Shown here piece after piece: positions 7,518 to 16,233 of a stretch of 54,904 nucleotides of DNA; position 1 is the stretch's first letter; the number at the start of each line of letters is the position of its first letter. This stretch comes from BJGV01 sp964013575 (GTDB lineage Bacteria > Pseudomonadota > Gammaproteobacteria > Burkholderiales > Nitrosomonadaceae): assembly GCA_964013575.1 (NCBI GenBank), contig CAXGWP010000011.1, positions 1 to 54,904 of the forward strand. The letters run 5' to 3'. The notes beneath the pieces were generated by a model. That model saw nothing but the letters and a program-made list of their open reading frames with translations. It did not search any database and had not been told where the DNA came from. Both the position numbers and the translations under genes were made by a program.

Positions 7518-9056
7518 ATGAATTTGCTTAAATCTTTTGCTGCAGTAAGTAGTATGACTCTAGTATCTCGAGTTTTAGGATTTATAAGAGACATGTTAAT
7601 TGCTCGAATTTTCGGCGCAGGCATGGCAACAGATGCTTTCTTTGTGGCATTCCGTATTCCGAATCTTTTGCGGAGGTTATTTGCAGAAGGTGCGTTCTCA
7701 TCGGCATTTGTCCCTATTCTTACAGAATATAAAAATACTCGTTCATTTAATGAAACACATGATTTAATCAATCATGTTTCGGCATTAATGGTGATTATAT
7801 TATTTGTTGTTACATTTGTTGGCGTGGTTGCATCTCCATATATTATTTATATAAGTGCTCCTGGTTTTTCTGATAACCCGGAAAAGTTTTTATTAACAGT
7901 TGAGCTTCTACAGATTACATTTCCCTATATTTTGTTTATTTCTTTAGTCTCTATTGCTGGAGGAATACTTAATACATTTGGAAAATTTTATATTCCGGCA
8001 TTTACTCCGGCACTTTTAAATTTATCTTTTATTGGTTGTGCATTGTGGCTCGCGCCATTTCTTAATCCTCCTATACTGGCATTAGCTTGGGCAGTATTTA
8101 TTGGTGGTATTTTACAACTTGTTTTTCAGGTGCCTTTTTTAATGCGGATAAGATTATTACCGCGCCCTCGTTTTGTTTTAAATGATACAGGAGCGTGGCG
8201 AGTGATTAAGAAAATGGGACCGGCAGTATTTGGTGCATCTGCTGGCCAAATTAGTTTATTAATAAGTACTATTTTTGCTTCTTTTCTTATTACTGGTAGT
8301 GTTTCATGGTTATATTACGCTGATCGCTTGATGGAACTACCATCTAGTTTATTAGGCGTAGCACTTGGAACAGTGCTGCTTCCCTCTCTTTCTTGCCACC
8401 ATACTAGTAGTGATATAAGAAAATTTTCCCAGTTATTAGACTGGGGTTTGCGGTTTGCAGTGATATTAGCATTGCCTGCTGCCATGGCAATAGCATTACT
8501 TGCTATTCCATTAATTACTACATTGTTTCACCATGGAGAATTTTCTGTTAATGATGTATTGATGACACGTGATGCATTAGTTGCTTATAGTGTTGGTTTA
8601 TTGGGCCTTATTCTAATTAAAGTATTAGCACCAGGGTTTTATGCTCGCCAAAATATTAAAACTCCAGTAAAAATTGCTGTAGTAACAATTATTATTACTC
8701 AATTATTAAATTTTACTCTTGTTGGTCCTTTTCAGCACGTTGGTTTGGCATTGTCAATCAGTATAGGTGCATATTTCAATGCAGGTTTTCTTTACTATAA
8801 TTTACTAAGACATAAAATTTATCACCCACAGGCAGGGTGGTTTGTATTTTTTATTAGAGTATTATTATCATTAACTGTAATGTCAGCAATACTTTGGTTT
8901 TTTATGGGAGACGCTACATTATGGTTAGATAGTACGATAAAAGAGCGTATTTTAAGATTATTATGGGTTGTTGCGTTGGGAGGGGCAAGCTATTTCTTTT
9001 CTTTATGGGTTTTTGGTATACGTCTAAAAGATTTTTCTAAGCCTAATATAGATTAA
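7518..9056 (+). CDS. murJ: Lipid II flippase MurJ (MviN)
   Basis: MurJ moves lipid II, the peptidoglycan precursor, across the inner membrane. The 512-residue protein is almost wholly hydrophobic, with the number of spans expected for the MOP-superfamily flippase (about 14). It begins MNLLKSFAAVSSMTLVSRV and shows the conserved first loop FGAGMATDAFFVAFRIPNLL and the RRLFAEGAFSSAFVP block. Start ATG at 7518 fits the family N-terminus. It is divergent from rpsT. The presence of murJ indicates that a peptidoglycan wall is still built. Confidence 0.96.
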   Translation: MNLLKSFAAVSSMTLVSRVLGFIRDMLIARIFGAGMATDAFFVAFRIPNLLRRLFAEGAFSSAFVPILTEYKNTRSFNETHDLINHVSALMVIILFVVTFVGVVASPYIIYISAPGFSDNPEKFLLTVELLQITFPYILFISLVSIAGGILNTFGKFYIPAFTPALLNLSFIGCALWLAPFLNPPILALAWAVFIGGILQLVFQVPFLMRIRLLPRPRFVLNDTGAWRVIKKMGPAVFGASAGQISLLISTIFASFLITGSVSWLYYADRLMELPSSLLGVALGTVLLPSLSCHHTSSDIRKFSQLLDWGLRFAVILALPAAMAIALLAIPLITTLFHHGEFSVNDVLMTRDALVAYSVGLLGLILIKVLAPGFYARQNIKTPVKIAVVTIIITQLLNFTLVGPFQHVGLALSISIGAYFNAGFLYYNLLRHKIYHPQAGWFVFFIRVLLSLTVMSAILWFFMGDATLWLDSTIKERILRLLWVVALGGASYFFSLWVFGIRLKDFSKPNID

Positions 9057-9223
9057 AAGTTATTAAATATTAATGATTTGCATGGGATAATAAATATATT
9101 TTTATGAAAAATAAAGCATATGGAGCTACAAAAGTCATTTGAAATGTAACACAATCCTATAAAACACATTGAATCAGATATATATTTATGGCAGACTCCA
9201 CCAGTCCATTGAAAGAGATTATT

Positions 9224-10057
9224 ATGAACACAATATATTTTGGCGTACCTAAATTTCTAATCCTGTTAATTTTTGGTCTTGTATTGACAGGCTGTGCTAC
9301 AACTGAAGAGAATGCACATGACCCATATGAATCGATAAATCGGTCTATTTTTTCTTTTAACCAGCAAGCTGATAAATATGTATTGAAGCCTGTTGCTGAA
9401 ACTTATAAGTTCATTGCACCTGAACCTGTTCAGGTGGGTGCAGGAAATTTCTTTTCTAATTTGGATGACTTTGTTGTGGTTGTTAATGATATCCTTCAAT
9501 TAAAATTTACTGAGGCAAAATCAGATGGGTCTCGCCTATTAATTAATACATTTTTAGGAATTGGTGGATTAATAGATTTTGGGAGTGATTTTGGATTTCC
9601 AAAACGGCATGAAGATTTTGGGCAGACTTTGGCTCATTACGGCGTGTCCAGCGGTCCTTACATAGTTGTGCCAATTTTTGGTGGATTTACTGTTCGGGAT
9701 GGATTTGGAAGTATAGTTGATGTGGCTACAAATCCGGTTTTTTATGCGGCTCCTTTTATGGCTCCTTTTATTTCACCAACAATAGGAGCTAGTAAATTTG
9801 TTGATGAGCGTAAACAATTATTAGATAAAGAGGAAATTGTAAATGAGGCAGCGTTGGATAAATATGAGTTTTTGCGTGATGCATATTTACAACGTAGAAA
9901 TAGCTTAATATTTGATGGTTCTCCTCCTTCAGACAATGTAGATGATAAAAAAGATGGGGCTATTTTGGAATCCTCTCCTGAAAAAAAGAAACGTGATGTT
10001 GTAATAGAATATATTGATTCAGAACCAAGTAAGCCAATACATGATGCTGATCATTAA
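9224..10057 (+). CDS. mlaA: Outer-membrane lipoprotein MlaA (VacJ) with extra C-terminal tail
   Basis: MlaA sits in the outer membrane with a porin and removes phospholipids from the outer leaflet, passing them to the MlaC-MlaFEDB pathway. The lipobox LTGC follows a hydrophobic signal. Family blocks are DPYESINRSIFSFN, FFSNLDD, RLLINTFLGIGG and GPYIVVPIFGG. The frame is open from ATG 9188, but ATG 9224 puts the signal peptide at the N-terminus and has AAAGAGA upstream, so I prefer it (277 residues). After about residue 225 comes a charged tail of roughly 50 residues ending PIHDADH, the motif repeated in the protein at the left edge. No other mla gene is in the window. Confidence 0.94.
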   Translation: MNTIYFGVPKFLILLIFGLVLTGCATTEENAHDPYESINRSIFSFNQQADKYVLKPVAETYKFIAPEPVQVGAGNFFSNLDDFVVVVNDILQLKFTEAKSDGSRLLINTFLGIGGLIDFGSDFGFPKRHEDFGQTLAHYGVSSGPYIVVPIFGGFTVRDGFGSIVDVATNPVFYAAPFMAPFISPTIGASKFVDERKQLLDKEEIVNEAALDKYEFLRDAYLQRRNSLIFDGSPPSDNVDDKKDGAILESSPEKKKRDVVIEYIDSEPSKPIHDADH

Positions 10058-10204
10058 AAAGAATTATGCGAAGAAGAAAGATATAATGTTTATGTTTAAT
10101 TAAGACTTTCTTGTATTGTTATTAGCTATAAATAATTCAATGTGCTACACAAATAGTGTATGGTGATAGGCTGAATTCTAACTATAAGTAGAATGCATAT
10201 TAGA

Positions 10205-10231
10205 TTACATTTATGCATATAATAAATGTAA
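10205..10231. repeat. Perfect 10-bp inverted repeat between mlaA and the RlmL-like gene
   Basis: TTACATTTAT (10205-10214) and ATAAATGTAA (10222-10231) flank a 7-base spacer. It lies between two convergent genes and so may act as a weak bidirectional terminator or 3' end stabiliser. No T run follows on either side. A smaller hairpin, TACAC/GTGTA, lies at about 10144-10158. Confidence 0.4.
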
Positions 10232-10271
10232 ACAATAAGGCTAATCTTTAGTTTAATATCATATGTATATA

Positions 10272-11450
10272 CTAGTTATTTGTGGCGCACTCTTTTATTT
10301 TCCTCATTTCTCCTGACACTATTTTATATTCTAATAATCGACACTCTATTGCGCCATTATATAAAGGTATACGACGCGAAGCAGCTAGACGTATGGACTT
10401 TTGGAGTAAAGCATCTCCTGTTAGGAAATAAGCGTGCCATCCAGAAAACTTCTTTTTTAGGGCATGTCCTAATTTTGGATAAAATTCTGCTAATTCATTT
10501 TGGCACCCTACACGCTTACCATAAGGTAGATTGCTAATAAGTATGCCAGATGGGGCAGGAGAGGGTATTTCTAGGACATTCCCTTGTTTCAGTATGACTA
10601 GATCTGATAATCCAGCTATTTCAAGGTTGATACGAGCATGGGATAGAGCGTTTCCATATAAATCACTTCCATAAATTTGCTGTTTTAATTTTTCCTTTTG
10701 TTGGCTAATGGATTCTTCTCTTATTTTGCTCCATAAAACTTTATCAAATTTTTTAAATTTTTCAAAAGCAAAGTTACGTTTTATTCCTGGAGCAATATTT
10801 AATGCTATTTGTACAGCCTCTATTAAGAATATTCCACTTCCACACATTGGATCAAGCAATGGTATACCGGGCTCCCAGCCAGATAGCTGTAATATACCGG
10901 CGGCTAGATTTTCTTTTAATGGCGCTATTCCCGTAGTTCTTCTTAAAAATCTTTTAAATAGAGCATTCCCTGAGGTATCAAGATACAGGGTGAATTCATA
11001 TTCACTAAGGAAACCATGGATACGAATATCTGGGTTTATAGTATTTACATTAGGACGTTTATTTTCTAGTTGACGAAACTTATCACAAACAGCATCTTTA
11101 ATTTTTAGAGTAATAAATTTGAGGCTGCGAAGAGTACATCTCTTTGCTGCTACATTGACACGAATTGTCTGTGTTGATGAGATCCATTTATTCCATGGGA
11201 GATCATAAGAGATATTATAGATATCATTTTCATTGACATAGGTTCTTTTTGTAATTTGCCAGAGAATACGGCTTGCAATTCTACTTTTAAGATTAGTTAG
11301 GTAGCATGTATGCCAGCTACCTTGGAATTTAACGCCGCTATTACATTCTTTTATAGAGATTCCACCTAGATTTTTAATCTCAGTTGCCAGTACTGATTCT
11401 AATCCATTCGGGCATGAAGCAAAAAAATGGTGGGTTTTTATATCACCCAT
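10272..11450 (-). CDS. rlmL: THUMP-domain 23S rRNA (guanine-N2)-methyltransferase, RlmL-like
   Basis: The 392-residue protein has an N-terminal ferredoxin-like/THUMP RNA-binding part (residues about 1-160) and a Rossmann methyltransferase domain. The SAM site is DPMCGSGIFLIEA, and NLPYGKR stands at the catalytic N(P/L)PY position. The family start pattern THHFFASCPNGLE is present near residue 6. It corresponds to the RlmL half (m2G2445 of 23S rRNA) of the fused E. coli RlmKL; the RlmK half is absent, as is usual in betaproteobacteria. It follows the DUF423 gene by 30 bases and is probably cotranscribed with it. The exact target base is inferred from the family. Confidence 0.85.
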   Translation of the reverse strand: MGDIKTHHFFASCPNGLESVLATEIKNLGGISIKECNSGVKFQGSWHTCYLTNLKSRIASRILWQITKRTYVNENDIYNISYDLPWNKWISSTQTIRVNVAAKRCTLRSLKFITLKIKDAVCDKFRQLENKRPNVNTINPDIRIHGFLSEYEFTLYLDTSGNALFKRFLRRTTGIAPLKENLAAGILQLSGWEPGIPLLDPMCGSGIFLIEAVQIALNIAPGIKRNFAFEKFKKFDKVLWSKIREESISQQKEKLKQQIYGSDLYGNALSHARINLEIAGLSDLVILKQGNVLEIPSPAPSGILISNLPYGKRVGCQNELAEFYPKLGHALKKKFSGWHAYFLTGDALLQKSIRLAASRRIPLYNGAIECRLLEYKIVSGEMRKIKECATNN

Positions 11451-11480
11451 GTTATATCAATTGGCTATAAGTAATGAGAG

Positions 11481-11855
11481 TTATTTAATTTTACTTACAC
11501 CATATGCAAGTAATAACCACGCGCTTAAAAATGCTATTCCACCAATGGGGGTAATCATCCCTAGAATACGTATTTCTGTAATACTTAGTGTATAGAGACT
11601 CACGGAGAATAATATAATTCCTCCAAGCATTAACCAGCCAGATAATAATATAGATTTTGATTTGGGAGCATGTATCAATACTAGACCAATTATAATTAAG
11701 CCTAAAGAATGATAGAAATGATATTGTACACCTGTTTGGTAAACGGCAAGCATATTTGTAGATAGTAGCTGTTTTAAACTATGCGCACCAAACGCACCAA
11801 ACGCAACACAAAGAAACGCATTAATAGCACCAAGCATGAGAAAGATTCTTGGCAT
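11481..11855 (-). CDS. DUF423 family small membrane protein
   Basis: This 124-residue inner-membrane protein has four predicted spans and the family pattern FGAFGAHSLK near the N-terminus, with the Gly-rich C-terminal GMITPIGGIAFLSAWLLLAYG. Homologues (YgdD in E. coli) are widespread but have no established function. ATG at 11853-11855 starts the typical N-terminus MPRIFLMLGAINAF. The RlmL-like gene follows 30 bases downstream on the same strand, so they probably share a transcript. Confidence 0.88.
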   Translation of the reverse strand: MPRIFLMLGAINAFLCVAFGAFGAHSLKQLLSTNMLAVYQTGVQYHFYHSLGLIIIGLVLIHAPKSKSILLSGWLMLGGIILFSVSLYTLSITEIRILGMITPIGGIAFLSAWLLLAYGVSKIK

Positions 11856-12086
11856 TTGAGTATTATCCTTTTTTCTAAAGATTAATAGATTTCATTCTAT
11901 GAACTTTAAGCTTTATAATATAGCTTATATAGAAAATTATATTTATTAAATTAAGCTATTAATTGTACCGTAATTCTAGCATTTTGGGTTTAGGTTGCAT
12001 GCATATTTGATTAGTTATCATAATAAATTATAGGTAACTTTTAGTGTTACGCTAGAATAAATTACACTAGTCTGCCAATGATTCCT

Positions 12087-13451
12087 TTAGATGCCAGAAT
12101 TAGTTTCCTTCTTCCCTTTCTTTAGGATTTTAGCTTTACTCCACCCTTTAGCAAAAGTAATTTTGATAGTATCACCAATATTGATTTGGTCATTTTGTCG
12201 TAGTATTTTTTTGTCTTTGTCGTAAGTAATGCTGTAACCTCGGTCAAGAATAGAGGCTGGATTAAGGAGATTAAGATGTGATTGTTTTCGTTCTAGTGAG
12301 GCCATTAATTTTTCAAAGTTATAGGTTATTGATCGGGACAGTCGATTATCTAGTTCTTTTAGCTTAACAAGAAGGGGGTTTGTATCTGGTTTGGTTAATT
12401 TAATACGCTGGTTTAATTCACGTAATGACCATAAACGGTTCTCAAAATACCGTGGCCAGATATTTTTAAATTTATCATTAAGTTGTTTGAGATATATAAA
12501 TTGGGAATGAATCTGTTCATTTGGGTGTATAAGGCGATGTGAAAGCATATCAATATGCTGTGTATGAATATCAAGGAGATTTTGTATTATTCTTAGAATA
12601 TTTTTATTTATAGATTCTATTTTCTGTAATAGCTCTTTTTTATCAGGTGAAATATGGTTTGCTGCGCCAGTTGGGGTGGGTGCCCGGGCATCTGAAACAA
12701 AATCTGCAATAGTAAAATCTGTTTCATGTCCTATTCCGCAAATGATAGGAATAGGACATGAAACTATTGCTCTAGCTACGATTTCTTCATTAAATGACCA
12801 TAAATCTTCAATAGAGCCTCCACCTCTACAAAGAATTAGCGCATCACATTCATTGCGTTTCTCGGCAATTTGAATAGAATTTACTATCTTTTCTGAGGCA
12901 CCATCACCTTGTACTTGTGTAGGATAAATAATTATAGGTATTGAGGGCATTCGATGTTTTAAAGTAGATAGAACATCGCGCAGGGCTGCTCCTGAGGATG
13001 AGGTTATGATGCCTATTTGTTTTGGGAAGGTAGGTAAAGGTTTTTTACGTTTAGATTCAAATAGTCCTTCTTTTTCTAATTTAATTTTTAGCAGCTCGAA
13101 TGCTTGAAATAAATTTCCTTTTCCTGCTAGGCGCATAGTATCTATATTTAATTGAAAATCTCCGCGAATTTCAAAAAGTGTTACTAACGCTTGTACTTCT
13201 ACTTTCATGCCATCTTCAGGTTTCCAATCTAGAAGCCTATTTTTATAACGGAAGAATACGCAGCGTATTTGTGCATTATCATCTTTCAAAGAAAAATACC
13301 AATGACCTGAAATATGTTTATTAAGGTTAGATATCTCGCCACTAATCCATAAGACGGAGAGTGTGTTTTCAAGAAGTTCTTTGGCTGTATGATTTAATTC
13401 ACTTACAGTTAAGGTTTTTTGGATATTTTTTGTCTCTAAAGGGGATTTCAT
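12087..13451 (-). CDS. xseA: Exodeoxyribonuclease VII large subunit
   Basis: XseA with several XseB subunits degrades single-stranded DNA from both ends and takes part in repair. The 454-residue product begins with an OB-fold nucleic-acid-binding domain (LWISGEISNLNKHISGHWYF). The catalytic core follows with GIITSSSGAALRDVL, CRGGGSIEDLWSFN and GIGHETDFTIADFVSD, then a coiled-coil C-terminal part. Length is normal. It is divergent from exbB, an arrangement found in related betaproteobacteria. xseB is not in the window. Confidence 0.95.
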   Translation of the reverse strand: MKSPLETKNIQKTLTVSELNHTAKELLENTLSVLWISGEISNLNKHISGHWYFSLKDDNAQIRCVFFRYKNRLLDWKPEDGMKVEVQALVTLFEIRGDFQLNIDTMRLAGKGNLFQAFELLKIKLEKEGLFESKRKKPLPTFPKQIGIITSSSGAALRDVLSTLKHRMPSIPIIIYPTQVQGDGASEKIVNSIQIAEKRNECDALILCRGGGSIEDLWSFNEEIVARAIVSCPIPIICGIGHETDFTIADFVSDARAPTPTGAANHISPDKKELLQKIESINKNILRIIQNLLDIHTQHIDMLSHRLIHPNEQIHSQFIYLKQLNDKFKNIWPRYFENRLWSLRELNQRIKLTKPDTNPLLVKLKELDNRLSRSITYNFEKLMASLERKQSHLNLLNPASILDRGYSITYDKDKKILRQNDQINIGDTIKITFAKGWSKAKILKKGKKETNSGI

Positions 13452-13540
13452 TTATATACTCTATAATAATCTATATTTAGAATGAAAGTTACTATTGTAT
13501 TGAATTAGATAGCATAAATTTTGTTAGAATTCATAGATAA

Positions 13541-13622
13541 ATTTCTTCAATATGATTATAAAATATTAATTATGTTAGTGAATAGTGTTAGTGTAGTAGG
13601 ATTAATTATTTATTGAAGAAAT
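13541..13622. repeat. 12-bp inverted repeat pair, 58 bases apart, upstream of exbB
   Basis: ATTTCTTCAATA (13541-13552) and its exact reverse complement TATTGAAGAAAT (13611-13622) bound an 82-base segment. The segment also holds a direct repeat of ATTAATTAT (13564-13572 and 13601-13609) and two close GTTAGTG copies. It lies in the 254-base gap between divergent xseA and exbB. It may be a stem-loop, an operator region or a very small mobile-element relic; no flanking duplication was noticed. Confidence 0.45.
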
Positions 13623-13705
13623 AGTATATTTTTACTTTGCTGAATATGTAGGCAAGATACATTACAATACCCATTATTTATCTAGACTTTTTAGGAGAAT
13701 ATTAC

Positions 13706-14317
13706 TTGTATTCATTGATTCAGGCTGCTGGCTGGCCAATTTGGTTGATTATTATAGCTTCTGTTACTGCTGTTGGTATTATTGGCGAAAGAATTTTAGC
13801 TTTACGGATAAATGTTGTCGCTCCAAAAGGATTATTAAAAAGAGTTGCTAGAGAGTATCAGGAGCGCGGGGTGAATTCAGATATGCTTGTACGTTTACAT
13901 GCACATTCACCACTAGGTAGAATATTTGCAGCTGGTTTAAAAAATATTGAAAGCACACGTGAGGTTATGAAAGAATCTATAGAAGAGGCTGGTCGTGCTG
14001 TTTCACATGATCTTGATCGATATTTAACAACGCTTGGTACTATTGCTTCGATGAGTCCATTGTTAGGATTATTTGGTACCGTAGTTGGTATGATTGAGAT
14101 TTTTGGTTCGAATTCTCCTACAGGAGAGAGTAATCCTGCTCAGCTTGCTCATGGGATTTCTATTGCACTTTATAATACGGCATTTGGGATTCTAGTTGCT
14201 ATACCAAGTATGATTTTTTATCGTTATTTCCGTGCTAAGGTAGACTCAATGGTGGTAGGGATGGAATTACAAGCATTAAAATTAGTGGAAGTTGTATATG
14301 GGGAACGTAAGGATTGA
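13706..14317 (+). CDS. exbB: MotA/TolQ/ExbB proton channel family protein
   Basis: This 203-residue inner-membrane protein has three predicted spans: residues about 12-30, then two around 110-130 and 150-175. The signature LGTIASMSPLLGLFGTVVGM and the GISIALYNTAFGILVAIPSMI block match ExbB/TolQ proton channels. Start is TTG at 13706 with AGGAG about eight bases before it; MYSLIQAAGWPIW fits the family. Together with ExbD it energises TonB- or Tol-type outer-membrane machinery. tonB itself is not seen here. Confidence 0.92.
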   Translation: MYSLIQAAGWPIWLIIIASVTAVGIIGERILALRINVVAPKGLLKRVAREYQERGVNSDMLVRLHAHSPLGRIFAAGLKNIESTREVMKESIEEAGRAVSHDLDRYLTTLGTIASMSPLLGLFGTVVGMIEIFGSNSPTGESNPAQLAHGISIALYNTAFGILVAIPSMIFYRYFRAKVDSMVVGMELQALKLVEVVYGERKD

Positions 14318-14363
14318 ATTATAAGCTCTTTATGCCTTTTTTAATAAATAAATAAATTATTAA

Positions 14364-14780
14364 ATGAATTTTCAACGAGGAAGAGATAAAGAAGAACCAG
14401 AGATTAATTTAATTCCAATGATTGATGTATTGTTAGTAATTTTAATATTTCTGATGATTACTACTACATACTCAAAATTCTCAGAAATGGAGATTACTTT
14501 ACCTCAAGCCACATCGGAAAAGCCATCTAACAATACGGGTGTTATTAATATATCTGTTAGCTCTGTTGGGGATTATGTGATTAATCGTGTGCCTGTAAAA
14601 TACAATAGTATAGAAGGGTTTAGTGATGAATTAAGAGCTGCTGCAGGTATGGAGAAAGATCCAGTCATTGTTATTAATGCTGATGCTAATGCAACACATC
14701 AATCTGTTATTTCTATAATGGAAGCAGCTCATCATGTAGGGTATTACCACATAACTTTTATGACTGAGAAGAGAAAATAA
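14364..14780 (+). CDS. exbD: ExbD/TolR family biopolymer transport protein
   Basis: The 138-residue product has a single N-terminal membrane span after INLIPMIDVLLVILIFLMI, which includes the conserved membrane Asp of the proton path, and a periplasmic domain. It follows exbB by 46 bases and completes the motor. The next gene in related genomes is normally lpxK. Here only about 170 bases of AT-rich non-coding sequence separate exbD from the Trm112 gene. Confidence 0.92.
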   Translation: MNFQRGRDKEEPEINLIPMIDVLLVILIFLMITTTYSKFSEMEITLPQATSEKPSNNTGVINISVSSVGDYVINRVPVKYNSIEGFSDELRAAAGMEKDPVIVINADANATHQSVISIMEAAHHVGYYHITFMTEKRK

Positions 14781-14951
14781 AATAATGGGTAATGCATTCC
14801 TTGAATACGAGGCTATGGTATGTAGTTTTATTTAAGCAGAAAGAAGGTAAGTTTAAATAATTTTTTATAATTAAATTAAGAATATATTAGGCTTTGTTGG
14901 TTATACTATATTTGCCTGATATTATTATTAAAAATATTGAGGGTGTAATTT

Positions 14952-15131
14952 ATGGATACGAAGTTATTAGACATTTTAGTGTGTCCATTGTGTAAAGGTC
15001 CGTTAGTATATAAGAAGCTTGATAATGAGCTGATTTGTAAAATAGATAGGTTAGCTTTTAGCATAAAAGATGGTATTCCTATAATGTTAGAAGATGAGGC
15101 CCGCCAATTACCTGCTGATGAAGAAATATAG
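14952..15131 (+). CDS. Trm112 family protein (YcaR-like)
   Basis: I found this short gene directly in the sequence: ATG at 14952, TAG at 15129-15131, 59 residues. It starts MDTKLLDILVCPLCKGPL and continues with LICKIDRLAFSIKDGIPIML, the pattern of the YcaR/Trm112 family. It keeps the CPLC pair and one further Cys at LICK of the zinc-binding set. In betaproteobacteria the homologue lies between lpxK and kdsB; both neighbours are absent here. Its role is uncertain: Trm112 proteins activate methyltransferases in eukaryotes and archaea, but the bacterial partner is not established. Confidence 0.9.
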   Translation: MDTKLLDILVCPLCKGPLVYKKLDNELICKIDRLAFSIKDGIPIMLEDEARQLPADEEI

Positions 15132-15143
15132 TTAAGGAATAAT

Positions 15144-16094
15144 ATGAATCCAAATATTGCTGCCATACTTGGTGCGCTTATAGCTGACTCTGCTACGCTT
15201 GGATTACATTGGATTTATGATCACAAGCGTATTGTAGAAATTGAGAAAATTAAAGGTCTTGTATTTTTGCAGCCTGATGCTAGTTATTATGAGGGGGTAA
15301 AAGGTTATTTTGCACATAGTGCAAAGGACTCAGGGGATTCAACAGGTTATGGTGAGGTATGTCTGTTGATGTTACAGCATCTGGTGAAATATGGGGGATT
15401 CAATCGTATAGAGTATCAAATTGAGTTCCGCAAACATTTTGGTTTGGGCGGCAAATATGTGGGATATGTAGACTCTCCTACTCGTATGACTCTGCAGACA
15501 CTAATACCGCTTGAGCCCAAGTCATTTCCAAAAGAATCAGGTGCTGATGACGATCAATTTTTATCATTAGCAACGATTCCTTCGATAGTAGCAGCTAATA
15601 CTGATGATCTTGAAGTATTGATGGACAGAATTGATGAAATAGTACGTGTGACAAATAATAATAAATTAGCAGTTGCAGCTGCAAAATGCTCTGCAGCAGT
15701 ATTATTTAGAATATTTAATGGTAGCTCAATGGAGGTGGCATTAAATGGATCTTTAGACTTTGCAGGTGACAAATTAAGACCGCTACTTGAACAAGCATTA
15801 GATCTAAAAGAATTAGATAATATTAAAGTTGCAGAGAAATTTGGTTCTGCTTGCCATGTGGCAGAAGGGCTGCCCGTAATTTTTCATATTGCTAAATGTG
15901 TTCCAGACTATAAAACAGCAATAGAGGTTAATATTCGTACTGGAGGAGATAATTGTGGCCGTGCCATTATACTTGGTGCAATTGTTGCCGCACATATAGT
16001 AAAGCAGAAGGGGTCTGTTTTACCTATTCCACTTGAGTGGGTGATTAGGTATAAGAGAGTTATTGATGCTAGTGATGCATGCTTGAAGCTTTAG
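15144..16094 (+). CDS. ADP-ribosylglycohydrolase family protein
   Basis: The 316-residue protein has the family opening GALIADSATLGLHWIYD, a central GADDDQFLSLATIP, and a late RTGGDNCGRAIILGAIVAAH that corresponds to the GGDxDx metal-binding motif. It resembles the ADP-ribosyl-GH fold, of the J1-crystallin-like kind. True hydrolases remove ADP-ribose from proteins using two Mg2+ ions. Several usual Asp residues are altered (GGDNC rather than GGDTD), so activity is uncertain. It begins 12 bases after the Trm112 gene and is probably translated from the same message, occupying the place where kdsB is expected. Confidence 0.8.
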   Translation: MNPNIAAILGALIADSATLGLHWIYDHKRIVEIEKIKGLVFLQPDASYYEGVKGYFAHSAKDSGDSTGYGEVCLLMLQHLVKYGGFNRIEYQIEFRKHFGLGGKYVGYVDSPTRMTLQTLIPLEPKSFPKESGADDDQFLSLATIPSIVAANTDDLEVLMDRIDEIVRVTNNNKLAVAAAKCSAAVLFRIFNGSSMEVALNGSLDFAGDKLRPLLEQALDLKELDNIKVAEKFGSACHVAEGLPVIFHIAKCVPDYKTAIEVNIRTGGDNCGRAIILGAIVAAHIVKQKGSVLPIPLEWVIRYKRVIDASDACLKL

Positions 16095-16233
16095 ATATAT
16101 AAAGTTTATTTAGTTTCAAAGCAAGGATATTTTTACAAAGCTCAAATTAATAGGCTAGCTGTATATTACTATATGATACATACAGACGTTCTGCCAGATA
16201 AAATTGAGAGTATTCAAAATATGAGGATCTAAT

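Noticed and set aside
14781..14951. Remnant of lpxK between exbD and the Trm112 gene
   Set aside because: Translation of this AT-rich 171-base gap shows no recognisable LpxK residues, so no pseudogene is called.
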